DNA of 64,000 nucleotides from Muribaculaceae bacterium (GCA_022510425.1 JAFLTO010000012.1:26327-90326), one strand, 5' to 3'. Positions 52,484 through 62,903 are shown, counted from the first letter of the stretch. The notes: generated by a model not told the origin, from the letters alone. A program made the numbers and translations.

Positions 52484-54865
52484 GTGAAGATTAGATATAT
52501 ATATAAGTATATGAGAGTAATGATGGCAGTGGCATTCCTTTTGCCATTGTCTTCTTGTGCCGATGAAGTTTTGGAGACAAAGAATGATTCTGAAATTTTG
52601 GAGGAGGATGGAAATTTCCTCAAATTTAAAGTCAGCCTTCAGAACCTTACTCGTGACGGAGGAAATGTATCAACTGGATCACTCAAAAAGGAAGTTGATG
52701 AAGAATATGAAGATTTTATTGATGAGAAATCATTAAGAGTACTTTTTTTCTATGCTGACGAAAAAATAGATGATAAGGAGAACCTTGATTATAATAAACT
52801 TTTCGCACAGTTTGGGGAAGGTGAATTTTCACTTATCCCGATTTCAAATACTATTGGAAACGGGCAAGAAAACTGGTATGTGAGGATACCGGTGAGCGAT
52901 TATAATAGCAAATTCGCACAAACTGTAAGGGAGAAAAATTTCAAGATAGCTGTACTCGCCAACTGGCCGGGAAGTGATTTTTCCATTTCTGTAGGTGATG
53001 ATATCAACAAGCTACATCGTCAGGTGAAACATGACGCTTATAATGGTAATACCTCTAAAAAAAGTGCTTATGGAAAGATCTTAGACAAAGATGGAAAATT
53101 AGGTATCACCACAAGTTGGGTAAAAGATGGAGAGTGGAAGGATGAAGCAAAAGCCGAAGAATTCCTGAGGACCAAATGTTATCCGGGAGGCGAGGAGGCA
53201 GAAGAATATGGCCATCTTTGGATGTACTGGAATTTCTCATCTATTATTAATGGAAATGAGCCGAATGAAGATCCTGAAAATCATCATAAATGGTTTTCAC
53301 AAAATTCTACTGATTTAGGACAATGGGTGACAAATCCTAAAAACGGTAAATTACAAAATTTTACACCGGAAACACCTGTCACCGGAAATTTCGTCTATAT
53401 AGGAGAAAATGCATATATAGATCCCTCTCAGGAAGGTATCGTGCTTCCTAGTGTAGGAGAGGCTGATAGAAATAAAAAAGATTTTATACGTATAGCCGTC
53501 CCTGCCAGTGGTAATTTAAAAATAAAGTGGGGTAGTGTTGAAGCGGGAAAATCTGCAAAGATAATGGTAGAAAGACGTAATCATATTGATGACGGAACCG
53601 CAAAGGACCGTAAATGGCCTTCTACAACTACATTAAGGGTTGCGGATGATAAGGATCAGATTGATTGGGATATTGACATAACCGGAGATGAAGAATATAT
53701 TTCTATTTTTTCAACAAATGGCAATGTTATTATTTACGAAATCGAATATATCTGCACTTCTTATTTAGGATATATTGACCGTAAAGGCCGTAATCCGAAA
53801 GACCAATATATTCCCATGTATGGGGTTCAGGTTTTTGATAAGTTGGGAAACCTTTGGGTTGAAGGAACAAGTTTCGATCTCTCTAATTTTAATATGACTG
53901 GACCTTATCCCACTCTTGATGGAAATACCAATGAGATGGTGATTCCTTACACCTATAAAGAAATATCATTGATACGTTCCGTTGCCAAAGTGGTTCTTAA
54001 GATTCCAATCAAGGAAAAACCGCATCATATTTTCTTAAGAAGTATGAACCGTAAGGCTTTCTGTGAACCTTTGGATGTTTCTACTCCAACACATCTACTT
54101 TGGGAAGATGATGAAGAATATAGTGCCCATAATAAAAATTGTGAATTCTTTAGCATTAAGGGCCAGAATCCATTCTATAAGGGTGAAAATTTAGGGGTTT
54201 CGGTTGATGCACAATTGACGAGTTATAGCGAAAAATTAGCCTGGTATTACGGTGCATGGGGAATTATAAGCAATGCACAAGATATGACTCAAGTTAACCA
54301 TCGGAAAGCAGCTTCTTACTATGATGGGGAATTACCGTCTGATTTCGTGGAAGGTAAACCGCATATACTCAATCCTATGATAGAACGTTCCGATTTCTGT
54401 GAGTTCCTTTATGCCGGAGAGGTAGATGGTCTGTATAAAAAATATGTACTATATGTGCCCGAAAAGTTTGTAGATGATCCGAATAGTTTAGATGAAAAAG
54501 AAGGTGTTGAATCTTCGGACCCGAAAGTGTGTCATATAGAATTCAGAACCCTTAGTTCGCCTTTTAAGAATCTTGAAGATGATAATTGTTACAGGATTTA
54601 CTTCACTGAAAACGGATTTAATAAACAATATAAAGGAAATGCTGAAGGGGGTTATACTCCTCCTACTTTCGGAAAAATTGACGGAGTATATGACACTTGG
54701 GAGAATATGTATGAAAAAAATGTGGATAATTTAAAAGCCCATTGGCCGATTCTTCGTAATCATGTTTATTCTTTCACTGTGCTCGATGCAGAGTCTGCAA
54801 TGCTGGTGGTGCAACTCGAAATCGTTCCATGGAAACAAGTTGATGAAAATAGATATAATTGGTAA
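52484..54865 (+). CDS. Type V pilin-like lipoprotein (B)
   Basis: A 793-residue lipoprotein with lipobox LSSC and a LTRDGG site shortly after it. The N-terminal part has SLRVLFFYADE and FKIAVLANWPG. The C-terminal part has IPMYGVQVFDKLGN, SLIRSVAKVVLKIP, CEPLDVSTPTHLLW, LAWYYGAWG and ending LRNHVYSFTVLD. All of these have counterparts in the fourth gene. About residues 295-425 form an extra beta-rich domain absent from that paralogue. GTG at 52484 and an in-frame ATG at 52511 are both possible starts. I infer a pilus subunit or anchor from context and fold pattern; the family name is uncertain. Confidence 0.68.
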   Translation: MKIRYIYKYMRVMMAVAFLLPLSSCADEVLETKNDSEILEEDGNFLKFKVSLQNLTRDGGNVSTGSLKKEVDEEYEDFIDEKSLRVLFFYADEKIDDKENLDYNKLFAQFGEGEFSLIPISNTIGNGQENWYVRIPVSDYNSKFAQTVREKNFKIAVLANWPGSDFSISVGDDINKLHRQVKHDAYNGNTSKKSAYGKILDKDGKLGITTSWVKDGEWKDEAKAEEFLRTKCYPGGEEAEEYGHLWMYWNFSSIINGNEPNEDPENHHKWFSQNSTDLGQWVTNPKNGKLQNFTPETPVTGNFVYIGENAYIDPSQEGIVLPSVGEADRNKKDFIRIAVPASGNLKIKWGSVEAGKSAKIMVERRNHIDDGTAKDRKWPSTTTLRVADDKDQIDWDIDITGDEEYISIFSTNGNVIIYEIEYICTSYLGYIDRKGRNPKDQYIPMYGVQVFDKLGNLWVEGTSFDLSNFNMTGPYPTLDGNTNEMVIPYTYKEISLIRSVAKVVLKIPIKEKPHHIFLRSMNRKAFCEPLDVSTPTHLLWEDDEEYSAHNKNCEFFSIKGQNPFYKGENLGVSVDAQLTSYSEKLAWYYGAWGIISNAQDMTQVNHRKAASYYDGELPSDFVEGKPHILNPMIERSDFCEFLYAGEVDGLYKKYVLYVPEKFVDDPNSLDEKEGVESSDPKVCHIEFRTLSSPFKNLEDDNCYRIYFTENGFNKQYKGNAEGGYTPPTFGKIDGVYDTWENMYEKNVDNLKAHWPILRNHVYSFTVLDAESAMLVVQLEIVPWKQVDENRYNW

Positions 54866-54886
54866 TTTAAGCTGGTCCCAGACATC

Positions 54887-57313
54887 ATGAAAATATTATA
54901 TAATATTAAATTTCTTTTTGTCGGAGTCATATTGGTGACGATTATGTCGGTGCTTATTTCGTCATGCCGAGATGACATTTTAAATGGTCCGACTGATGAT
55001 AAATATGATCCTTCTAAAGACCCGTCGATGGTGGTGCTTCCATTGAGTATAAACATGAGTGTGTCGGCATCTACTCGTGACGACAATTATGAATATGTGG
55101 AAGGAGAAGAAGAGGAGGAAGAAGAAGAACCCGATCCTTGGGGGCCGGGTGTCTCTTCAGGATCCAAACTTGAACACCGGGTGGATTTTGACACTGAGAA
55201 CGAATGTTTCGCTATATTTTTTAATGGAAAAAACAAGATTAAATATTTGCAACCGATAACTACCACTGAGCAATTGGGTGATGGTGTGGAAAGAGATGAT
55301 CCCGACTCTGAATTTGGAATAACTGCAATCACTTATGTGAAGAAAAAGGATATAGACAAGGACAAACTTGATAAAGATAATGGAGACACAGAAGATGATC
55401 TGATCCATTCTGTTCTTGTTGTTCTCAATGGAGGAAAAATCTATAAGACAATAAGAGATAAAGCTTTGGAATTATGCCCACAATTAGAAAATGAGGAATG
55501 GGATGGTAAATATACCGATGACAATAATAAAGATCATATAGACGAAATCCGAAACCTTACTTGGAATTTAGGATGGGAACCTATTATAGATACATCTACA
55601 GGTACTATAAGGTATAAAAATGACGATGGTACAAGAATAGGCTTCAATTCCAAGGGTTATTTCACTATGACCAACTCTTCTTATTATGAGAAAGTGAAAG
55701 ATGAAACCACTGATGTGGAAAATCTTGTGGAGGTAAAAGCTGCAAAAGTCACACAGGGAGTCTACTACAACAGTATAAGTGATTATATAAAAAGAGACCC
55801 TGAAACAAGAAAAGCCTCAGCTAAGGTATATGTAGAACGTATGGTGGCAAAATTTTCTGCTCCTACTTTCCGTGCCGAAGTAATCGGTGCAGACCTGGTT
55901 TTCCGTCCTGACCTGAATGCTTTGCCTTTGGTTGTTTATTCCTGGGATGGAGAAACTCTGAAATCAGAACAGAAAAACTGGCGTATTCACCTCACCGGAT
56001 GGACTATCAATGGGGAGGAAAGTTCTAGCTTCATTTTTAAAAAGATACCCGGCTCAACTTGGAATACTACAGCTACAGGTGACCAGGAATGGGCGTGGAA
56101 TCAAGAGGGGGCTCACCGAACATATTGGGGAATTGACCCTCATTATGGTGATCTGGAAAAAGAGTTTTATCCATGGCAATACCGTAAGGCAGCCGATGTG
56201 GAGGCAACAGTTTCCATGCAGACAGCTCTTACAAGAAATATGTGGCCTTCACTTTATTATAATACCTTCAACACGATACATGGGAATTGGTCGAACGAAA
56301 CTTATTCTGCCGAAAATACTTTTGACCCGACAGTCTTGATACCTTATAGTGCCTCAGTTCTTGACGGTAGAGCCTCTTATCTGGCAGGTCCTCATCTTAT
56401 TTTAACAGGAGAGTTGTTTCTACAGGAAGATGGCGGCACTGATTATGTTTCTAACGGTGTGGGCTTTACCAGGGTGGAACATATTTACAGTGACCGAATT
56501 AGACGTTATTTCAGATCGGAAAAAGACTGGGTGAAGATGTTTGTACGTGAATTTAACCGTTCATTGGTAGCTCAGGAAAAAATGTCTTTCCATGTTTATG
56601 ACTGGGATGAAAATAATTCCGGGAAGGCTAACCATACCTATGTCACGACACCTTCAGGCGAATGTAAACTTTTCCTCAGACAAAAAGCTGAAATATACGA
56701 AATTTTTGATGAAACTGTTGAGACTCTTGATGGAATCGGAGAGAAAGATGCGGGATATAAATTCACTCCTGTCACTCTCAAGATGATTGATAAATTAGCG
56801 GCAACACCGGGTGTGACTCTTTCTGCATTAGCAAATGTAAGAAATGGCGACGGACGTCTGATTCCATGGGTAGAAAATGTTAATGCTCCGGGAGATAGCG
56901 ATGATGAAAGATGGGAAAATTTCGGTTTTGTTGTTAGAAACCCGAGCGGCGGACGTCTTGAGTTTGATTATGAAAAGGAATCGGATGGTCATGTGAAGGA
57001 TAAATACGATTGGAGTTATGATATGTATAAGTCTCTCTTCTTCGAATGGTTTGGACCTATCGACCATTATTATAAGGGATATATGTATTATGCTGGAGAT
57101 ATAAGCAATATCAGAGTTGGCAACGTGCCTTATTTCGGTGCGGTAAGAAATCATTGGTATAAATTCCATGTGGAGTCTATCAATTCTCTTGGAGTACCTG
57201 TAGACAATCCGGATCAGATGATAATTCCTGGAAATTACAACTATCGCGACCAGATTATAGTATATCTTGATATTATCGACTGGCATCCTAAACAAACAGA
57301 AGTGGGACTTTAA
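54887..57313 (+). CDS. Mfa1-like type V pilin lipoprotein (A')
   Basis: An 808-residue lipoprotein with lipobox ISSC (Cys27) and STRDDN near residue 65. A Glu-rich linker (YVEGEEEEEEEEPD) follows directly. The core has NWRIHLTGWTINGEESS, HRTYWGIDPHYG and YVERMVAKFSAP. The C-terminus GAVRNHWYKFHVESINSLGV and IIVYLDIIDWHPK is the Mfa1-family C-terminal domain. It is clearly homologous to the first gene of the operon over its whole length but well diverged. It starts 21 bp after B and ends 21 bp before B'. Confidence 0.8.
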   Translation: MKILYNIKFLFVGVILVTIMSVLISSCRDDILNGPTDDKYDPSKDPSMVVLPLSINMSVSASTRDDNYEYVEGEEEEEEEEPDPWGPGVSSGSKLEHRVDFDTENECFAIFFNGKNKIKYLQPITTTEQLGDGVERDDPDSEFGITAITYVKKKDIDKDKLDKDNGDTEDDLIHSVLVVLNGGKIYKTIRDKALELCPQLENEEWDGKYTDDNNKDHIDEIRNLTWNLGWEPIIDTSTGTIRYKNDDGTRIGFNSKGYFTMTNSSYYEKVKDETTDVENLVEVKAAKVTQGVYYNSISDYIKRDPETRKASAKVYVERMVAKFSAPTFRAEVIGADLVFRPDLNALPLVVYSWDGETLKSEQKNWRIHLTGWTINGEESSSFIFKKIPGSTWNTTATGDQEWAWNQEGAHRTYWGIDPHYGDLEKEFYPWQYRKAADVEATVSMQTALTRNMWPSLYYNTFNTIHGNWSNETYSAENTFDPTVLIPYSASVLDGRASYLAGPHLILTGELFLQEDGGTDYVSNGVGFTRVEHIYSDRIRRYFRSEKDWVKMFVREFNRSLVAQEKMSFHVYDWDENNSGKANHTYVTTPSGECKLFLRQKAEIYEIFDETVETLDGIGEKDAGYKFTPVTLKMIDKLAATPGVTLSALANVRNGDGRLIPWVENVNAPGDSDDERWENFGFVVRNPSGGRLEFDYEKESDGHVKDKYDWSYDMYKSLFFEWFGPIDHYYKGYMYYAGDISNIRVGNVPYFGAVRNHWYKFHVESINSLGVPVDNPDQMIIPGNYNYRDQIIVYLDIIDWHPKQTEVGL

Positions 57314-57334
57314 GCCGGAGAAAAATTAACCATC

Positions 57335-59449
57335 ATGAAATCGTTAAAAAAATATATATATTTATTACTGTCAGGAGCTTTCTTTTTTCTAAGCTCTTCA
57401 TGTGTTGACGATGTGCTTGACCCCTCGGAAATAGATGGAAGGGATCCTACGGTTCCTAAAGAGTTGGCAGAAGGATTTTCCATTTCTTTCAATGTGAGCC
57501 TAAATGCCATGGGAAATGAATCTTTTTCATTGTCTGACGGAATCACTAAAAACACATACCTCCGTGAATTAGAAAATTTCGTGGATCTTGAAAAACTAAG
57601 AATCCTTTTTTTTACATGTAAGGAATCTGAGGATGGTTCCGGCAAAAATGACTTTTTTCTGTTTGAATCAAAGAGCCGATGGGTATCGGTATTGACAGAT
57701 ATCGAAACAACACAGGCTAACTGGCAGGTGACAGCTCCGGTGTTCACTTATGGCAATAACGATGATTATGACTGGGAAGCCATACGTTGGGCTCTCGAAA
57801 ATCATCCTTTCAAAATTGTGATTCTCGCCAACCGTCCGGATGATGTGGACTTCGGCAACTTTGATAGTAAGTTTGATGGTGAAATTACCTTTAAGACTGA
57901 CCGTGGCCCAAATTGGGGTCCTGAACAAACATATATTTATAATGCAGTAAATTCTGACGGAGTTAATTGGAGGGATTGGCAGAGAAGAAACAAACCGGAA
58001 TTTAACTATTACCAACAAAATGAAGATTATTTTAGAAAAAAACCTACTATAAATAGTCTCCATCATTGTCAATGGGATCCGATCTATACAAGTAAAAACA
58101 ACGGTAAACATGTCTATGACTTTATCATTGAGAAGCCATGGGCAGATGAAAAATTTGATTATGTCAATAATAAACTTAAAGATGGACAATTCCTCACTAA
58201 ACAAGAAGGAGTTGGAACGTATAATTTGATGGGTGCTCTATCTTATTGGACAAAGAAAAAAGTAGAGAGCATTAACAATGGTAAAATTACTTATGTTCAA
58301 GATCCTGAAACTAAAAAAGACGGTAACTTCTATTTCCATCCAGGTCCCGATCAGCCGACTAAGGGAATACCGATGTATGGATGTCAGGTTTTTGATAAAT
58401 TGACTGATTGGAAAGCCGGCACTCCTTATAATGTCTCTTTGAAGCTATCAGGACAGAGTGATCAATACGAAAGAAAAAATATTCATTTGCTCCGTTCAGT
58501 GGTCAAGATAGAATTTAAGATTCCAAGGAGAATGACAAAAGAGGATGGTACTTTTGTGGATTTAGAAGTAACCCTCCCCAAAATACATTACACCAATGTT
58601 ATGGCAAGATGTGAGCCTTTGGATGTGGCCACCCCTACTGAGCAGTTGTGGAAATCGGATGATCAATCACTTATGAATGATTATTTAAATAGATGCGAAT
58701 TAGAAAATATCATGGATTATGGTCCTATTATAAGGGAAAATTTTAATAATGAAAATGAAGTAAAAGGTACTACAGCAGAAGGATTAAAACCGGCAGCAGA
58801 ATATTATTATGGTCTGGTGGAATGGTTTTACGGAGCCTGGAAGGACTGGTGGCATTTTAACGATCCAGCTTATAATAATTTAAATGGTCCGGAAAGCCCG
58901 GGTGCATACCAAGGAACTTATTTCGGATACTCACCAAAAAATTATGAAGGTAAAACACCTGATTATCCTTATCCTCGTATTTTCAATCCTGTGATTCAAA
59001 GAAATGGAGATGCTTTGATTGAAGATTGTCAGATTAAGGATGACCCGGACTTCTATTATTATGTTATTTATACCGGTGAAAAAAATATTAACGACCCTTC
59101 CACCGTAAATAAGTTTTCACTGAGCACCGGTGAGTTGGTTTATTTTTCTTTTACAATAAAAGAATCGGGAAAAACTTATTCGTCTGAACCAAAATACTAT
59201 ATCCCTTTGACGGATTACAGTTCTAATACTATTCTTAACAATAATTATTTCACCGGTACTACATCTATGACTACCTATAAAGGAAATATGCCCGGAGGAG
59301 GTCGGAATAATTGGAATTGGGCTTTGTTAAGGAACCATGTTTACACCGTTACGGTAACTTCTTTCAAAGACTTCATGGATCTCGGTGCTATTAATTCTCA
59401 GATTGTTTCTTCTGAGAACCGTTATGCTCCTGCTTATGAATTTGAATAA
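57335..59449 (+). CDS. Type V pilin-like lipoprotein (B')
   Basis: A 704-residue lipoprotein with lipobox SSSC (Cys23). It is the paralogue of the second gene, sharing KLRILFFTCKE, FKIVILANRPDD, GIPMYGCQVFDKLTD, LLRSVVKIEFKIP, CEPLDVATPTEQLW, VEWFYGAWKDW and WALLRNHVYTVTVTSF. It lacks the extra beta-rich domain of the second gene and has a longer C-terminal tail that ends FE. A TRD motif near the N-terminus is not evident; a candidate site is YLREL. Function is inferred from the operon. Confidence 0.68.
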   Translation: MKSLKKYIYLLLSGAFFFLSSSCVDDVLDPSEIDGRDPTVPKELAEGFSISFNVSLNAMGNESFSLSDGITKNTYLRELENFVDLEKLRILFFTCKESEDGSGKNDFFLFESKSRWVSVLTDIETTQANWQVTAPVFTYGNNDDYDWEAIRWALENHPFKIVILANRPDDVDFGNFDSKFDGEITFKTDRGPNWGPEQTYIYNAVNSDGVNWRDWQRRNKPEFNYYQQNEDYFRKKPTINSLHHCQWDPIYTSKNNGKHVYDFIIEKPWADEKFDYVNNKLKDGQFLTKQEGVGTYNLMGALSYWTKKKVESINNGKITYVQDPETKKDGNFYFHPGPDQPTKGIPMYGCQVFDKLTDWKAGTPYNVSLKLSGQSDQYERKNIHLLRSVVKIEFKIPRRMTKEDGTFVDLEVTLPKIHYTNVMARCEPLDVATPTEQLWKSDDQSLMNDYLNRCELENIMDYGPIIRENFNNENEVKGTTAEGLKPAAEYYYGLVEWFYGAWKDWWHFNDPAYNNLNGPESPGAYQGTYFGYSPKNYEGKTPDYPYPRIFNPVIQRNGDALIEDCQIKDDPDFYYYVIYTGEKNINDPSTVNKFSLSTGELVYFSFTIKESGKTYSSEPKYYIPLTDYSSNTILNNNYFTGTTSMTTYKGNMPGGGRNNWNWALLRNHVYTVTVTSFKDFMDLGAINSQIVSSENRYAPAYEFE

Positions 59450-59462
59450 ATTTGTATGAATT

Positions 59463-62400
59463 ATGAGTTCAAAAAAATATATTTTTCTCTTAGCATTAAT
59501 AGCCTTGCTGGTAACCTCCTGCAAAGATGAGTTGATTTATCCCGAAGTGTCTCAGGAAGAAATCAATGATGTGATTCAGGATGGTTATTCTTTCGGTTTC
59601 TTACTCGAAGATGCAGCTGCTCGCACCCGCGATGTGAATTTCAATCCGGGGGCTTCTCTTCGTCTGAATACAGTGTGGATGGGAGTATTTGACCGCGAAT
59701 CAGGTGATTGTATTTCCAGAAATTATCGTCTTCTAAACTATTCAACAGTAGTTTCCGGGGTATTGCAGTCAGGTGTGGTCAGAATGGTGCTTAATGATCC
59801 GGTGGACCCGACAGGAAGTAATAAAAATTATGAAGGAAATGAACTGATAGTGGTTTGTCTCGCCAATTTCAAGGATGTAAAGTATAATTATGAGGAAACT
59901 TCTGTCGGAAATCCGGAAACCGGTGATACAGGAGATAAAGAGGAAACTGATAATCCCGAAGGAGTAGACGAGGATGAAGAGGATAATGAAGACCCAACCT
60001 CTCTGATGTATAAACTTAATCATATCACAAGTTGGGATGAATTCAATGAAATAGCGGTGGATGCAGCTACGGCTTTTGCAGGCGATCATAATTCCGACAC
60101 TCCTGTTATGGCAGGTTTCCTTTATAATGCCATGAAAGATGATTCTTCTCATATAAAAATTGACCAGTATAAACAATATGAAGAGGATCAAAATGGTAAT
60201 CATGGAGTTTATTTATCTCCTAATATGCCGGATGTTTATGCTTCTATGATTGTAAAATATGGGCCAATAAATAATCAGGCCACTAATAAGGTATATTATA
60301 CTGAAGAAAAAGTTGATAACGAGAATATAAAAAAAGTGTTAGTGAATCAAGGCATGACACTTCACATGCGTCGACTCGTTGCAAATATCAATGTAGATAT
60401 CCAGGTCACTCCGGAAAGTAATCTCGAACTCACAGAGACTACTTACAAGAGATTCAATATGCCCAAGGCTGTCTATATTATTGAAAGACGCACAACGGAT
60501 TGCACCATTATTTCAGAAAACATTAACGGAAAGAATGTGTTTAAAGCGGATCCTAATAGTGAGGCTAAATTTTCTTACCACAATGATAAATATGAAGCCA
60601 TATTTTCTCCGAATTATAGTGACTTGAATCCTGCAGAGGGTTATACCGATGATACTACTTGGCAGCCTACCCAGTCAACAACTTCCTTTTCATTCCAGCA
60701 TTTCGCAAATAAGCATTGGTCAGACCTGGACTTGGATGTAGCGTCCAATAAGTTGAAATACAAGGGTAGGAATAATGAAGACATCTTCGTTAATAGAGCT
60801 GATAAAAACGGGACAAGCGATGTTTTCACAGCGTTGATGGGTCCTGATGCCACTACTACCGATTTTAGGAATTATGCCTCTTATTTTATCGTTAAGATGC
60901 ATCTTGTTGATAAAACTACCGGAAAGGCTTATGAAGCTGAATACACAATTTTTGAGGGTAATACTTCAGATGAATTGGGAACCCAGATTTGGGCAGACTC
61001 AGACCAAACCATCCCTAAAGGAACTCCTAAGGATTTTGTCTGTGCGCGTAATATAAATTATTATTATAAAATAATAGTAAAAGGTGCTGATAACATTTAT
61101 CATAATGTTACTAAAAACGCTCCTTTGGATCATTCAAGCGGACAAGGGGGAAAAGTATGGGATTTCAGATATGTAAATAATACTTATAATGCTGATGGGA
61201 AATTAATAGGAGATAATAATTGTACCTACGATCCTTATCTTAATGCATTCGAAAATACTATCAGTTTTGAAGGTGGAGTTTATGAAAATGCTGTGATAAT
61301 AAAAAATGAAAACCCAAATCTTGCTTTCCGTCTTTATGGATATAATACAGAGGCATTAAATTCTGACTTAACTCCAGATCCTCGTATCGAAGGTTTTAAC
61401 TTTAATTTCTCTGATGATTCTTTCAAGCTTTTGAGAGGTTTGTGGCCTGAACCCTCAGGTTCTTATAGTCATTATTACCATGATATAGACGATTTGGAAA
61501 AAAATAAGGATTCTAATGGTAATACCGTGGGAATTCCTGAAAATATGTTGTCTGGTTTAAGGTTTATTAAGTGTGAGGGTGATTATACTAATTTCACGAA
61601 TGTTAAAGAAAATATCCAGACTATATTAGAAGAATATAATTCCGATAATACTAATCTTGGAGTTAGAAAAGTATTGGATGTAAAGCAACTTATGCTTTAT
61701 TATACAGGGGGTAAAGAATCGGAAAGCGACGATAAATGGCACATGTGGGTGTCGGCTTCAAATATCGAGAAACAAACTTACGTTGACAGGATGCAATATG
61801 TGAGGGCTATTTATATTGCCGATCGAAACGGTGAAGTTGACTCTGATGGATGTACCACATTAGTCACTATATTCGCTGCAGCCCAATATCCTGAATATGA
61901 TGAAATCACTGATGCGGATAAAAAACAAATAGAATTACCCGTTTTTGAAAAAGGTAAGAATTTCATTGAAGTATCAGGCTATAATGTTGTTGATCAATAT
62001 GTAAAGGAATTCAGAGTTCCTACAATCGAAGGATTGGACCTAAATTACTATGAGTACGAATTGAAAGTTGACGGCAACGTTTATCCTCATTCCGGAAAAA
62101 CGACAAGTTATTACACATATAATAATATACCTGTAAGTGCTATAACTAAGGGGGAAATAACCTTAAAGGCGATATCGACAGAAGTCAATAGGTTGCTTGC
62201 TGATTCTAAGGAACAAACTATTGGTAAAATTACTCTTTCCAACCATCCTGTTTGGAAATATAACGAAACAGAATGGGAATCAGCAATTACTTGGTTTAAG
62301 GCTCATACTAATTGGACTGATAATGATATTTTCAAAGGTAATTATCTAAGATTCTTCTTTGATATAAGTACTTCAACTGTATCTTTAAGAAAGTTTGATC

Positions 62401-62744
62401 CATATCATGAAGATAACAACCAAGATAGTTATTTCAAAATAGCAGGTGCAAATTGGATTGAAATAAAAATTTATGAACCTTGTACAATTACTGTCAGTGG
62501 AAGAACACAAAATACCGGTTCAACAAACCAAAGAAGAATAGACTTTAAATTAAATTCGCTGACTAATATAGTAAAAGAAGGACCGTTAACAACGACTGCG
62601 TCTTCAGGAACCGTTGGGAAATGGGATGATGTAACAATGACTATAGATAGTAAAACTCCTGGGTGGGAAGATGGAGAAAATATAATCTATTTAAATCCGG
62701 CAAATGGAGAAGTTGCAATAAGGTCCATTGAAATTAAAAAATAA
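59463..62744 (+). CDS. Large lipoprotein, probable tip or adhesive subunit (C)
   Basis: A 1093-residue lipoprotein, the longest of the five, with lipobox VTSC (Cys20) and ARTRDVN near residue 55. The N-terminal region (SFGFLLEDAAARTRDVNFNP, NTVWMGVFDRESGDC, LIVVCLANFKDV) resembles FimB/Mfa-type and DUF4906-like large subunits. A Glu/Asp-rich linker lies at about 160-180, and the Arg-rich strand LHMRRLVANINVDIQV lies near 300. The last 140 residues form a beta-sandwich (FKIAGANWIEIKIYEPCTIT, ending NGEVAIRSIEIKK) like carbohydrate-binding domains. As the last gene it may encode the tip adhesin; that is inference. Confidence 0.6.
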   Translation: MSSKKYIFLLALIALLVTSCKDELIYPEVSQEEINDVIQDGYSFGFLLEDAAARTRDVNFNPGASLRLNTVWMGVFDRESGDCISRNYRLLNYSTVVSGVLQSGVVRMVLNDPVDPTGSNKNYEGNELIVVCLANFKDVKYNYEETSVGNPETGDTGDKEETDNPEGVDEDEEDNEDPTSLMYKLNHITSWDEFNEIAVDAATAFAGDHNSDTPVMAGFLYNAMKDDSSHIKIDQYKQYEEDQNGNHGVYLSPNMPDVYASMIVKYGPINNQATNKVYYTEEKVDNENIKKVLVNQGMTLHMRRLVANINVDIQVTPESNLELTETTYKRFNMPKAVYIIERRTTDCTIISENINGKNVFKADPNSEAKFSYHNDKYEAIFSPNYSDLNPAEGYTDDTTWQPTQSTTSFSFQHFANKHWSDLDLDVASNKLKYKGRNNEDIFVNRADKNGTSDVFTALMGPDATTTDFRNYASYFIVKMHLVDKTTGKAYEAEYTIFEGNTSDELGTQIWADSDQTIPKGTPKDFVCARNINYYYKIIVKGADNIYHNVTKNAPLDHSSGQGGKVWDFRYVNNTYNADGKLIGDNNCTYDPYLNAFENTISFEGGVYENAVIIKNENPNLAFRLYGYNTEALNSDLTPDPRIEGFNFNFSDDSFKLLRGLWPEPSGSYSHYYHDIDDLEKNKDSNGNTVGIPENMLSGLRFIKCEGDYTNFTNVKENIQTILEEYNSDNTNLGVRKVLDVKQLMLYYTGGKESESDDKWHMWVSASNIEKQTYVDRMQYVRAIYIADRNGEVDSDGCTTLVTIFAAAQYPEYDEITDADKKQIELPVFEKGKNFIEVSGYNVVDQYVKEFRVPTIEGLDLNYYEYELKVDGNVYPHSGKTTSYYTYNNIPVSAITKGEITLKAISTEVNRLLADSKEQTIGKITLSNHPVWKYNETEWESAITWFKAHTNWTDNDIFKGNYLRFFFDISTSTVSLRKFDPYHEDNNQDSYFKIAGANWIEIKIYEPCTITVSGRTQNTGSTNQRRIDFKLNSLTNIVKEGPLTTTASSGTVGKWDDVTMTIDSKTPGWEDGENIIYLNPANGEVAIRSIEIKK

Positions 62745-62756
62745 TAATATTCCTGA

Positions 62757-62790
62757 TTCGGGTAGTCTTTCAAAGGCTACCCGAATTTAT
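62757..62790 (+). terminator. Terminator of the pilin-like operon
   Basis: A perfect 9-bp stem TTCGGGTAG (62757-62765) with CTACCCGAA (62777-62785) and an 11-nt loop, then TTTATT, 13 nt after the last stop codon. Confidence 0.88.
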
Positions 62791-62903
62791 TAAAATGAAA
62801 ATATAAGCATAAAGTACACCTTTTGAAGGAGTTCAAGGATTTGTACTTTTGTAGTTTTATAAAGACCGGTTCAACTGTTACAGCAGAATCGGTCTTAATA
62901 ATT

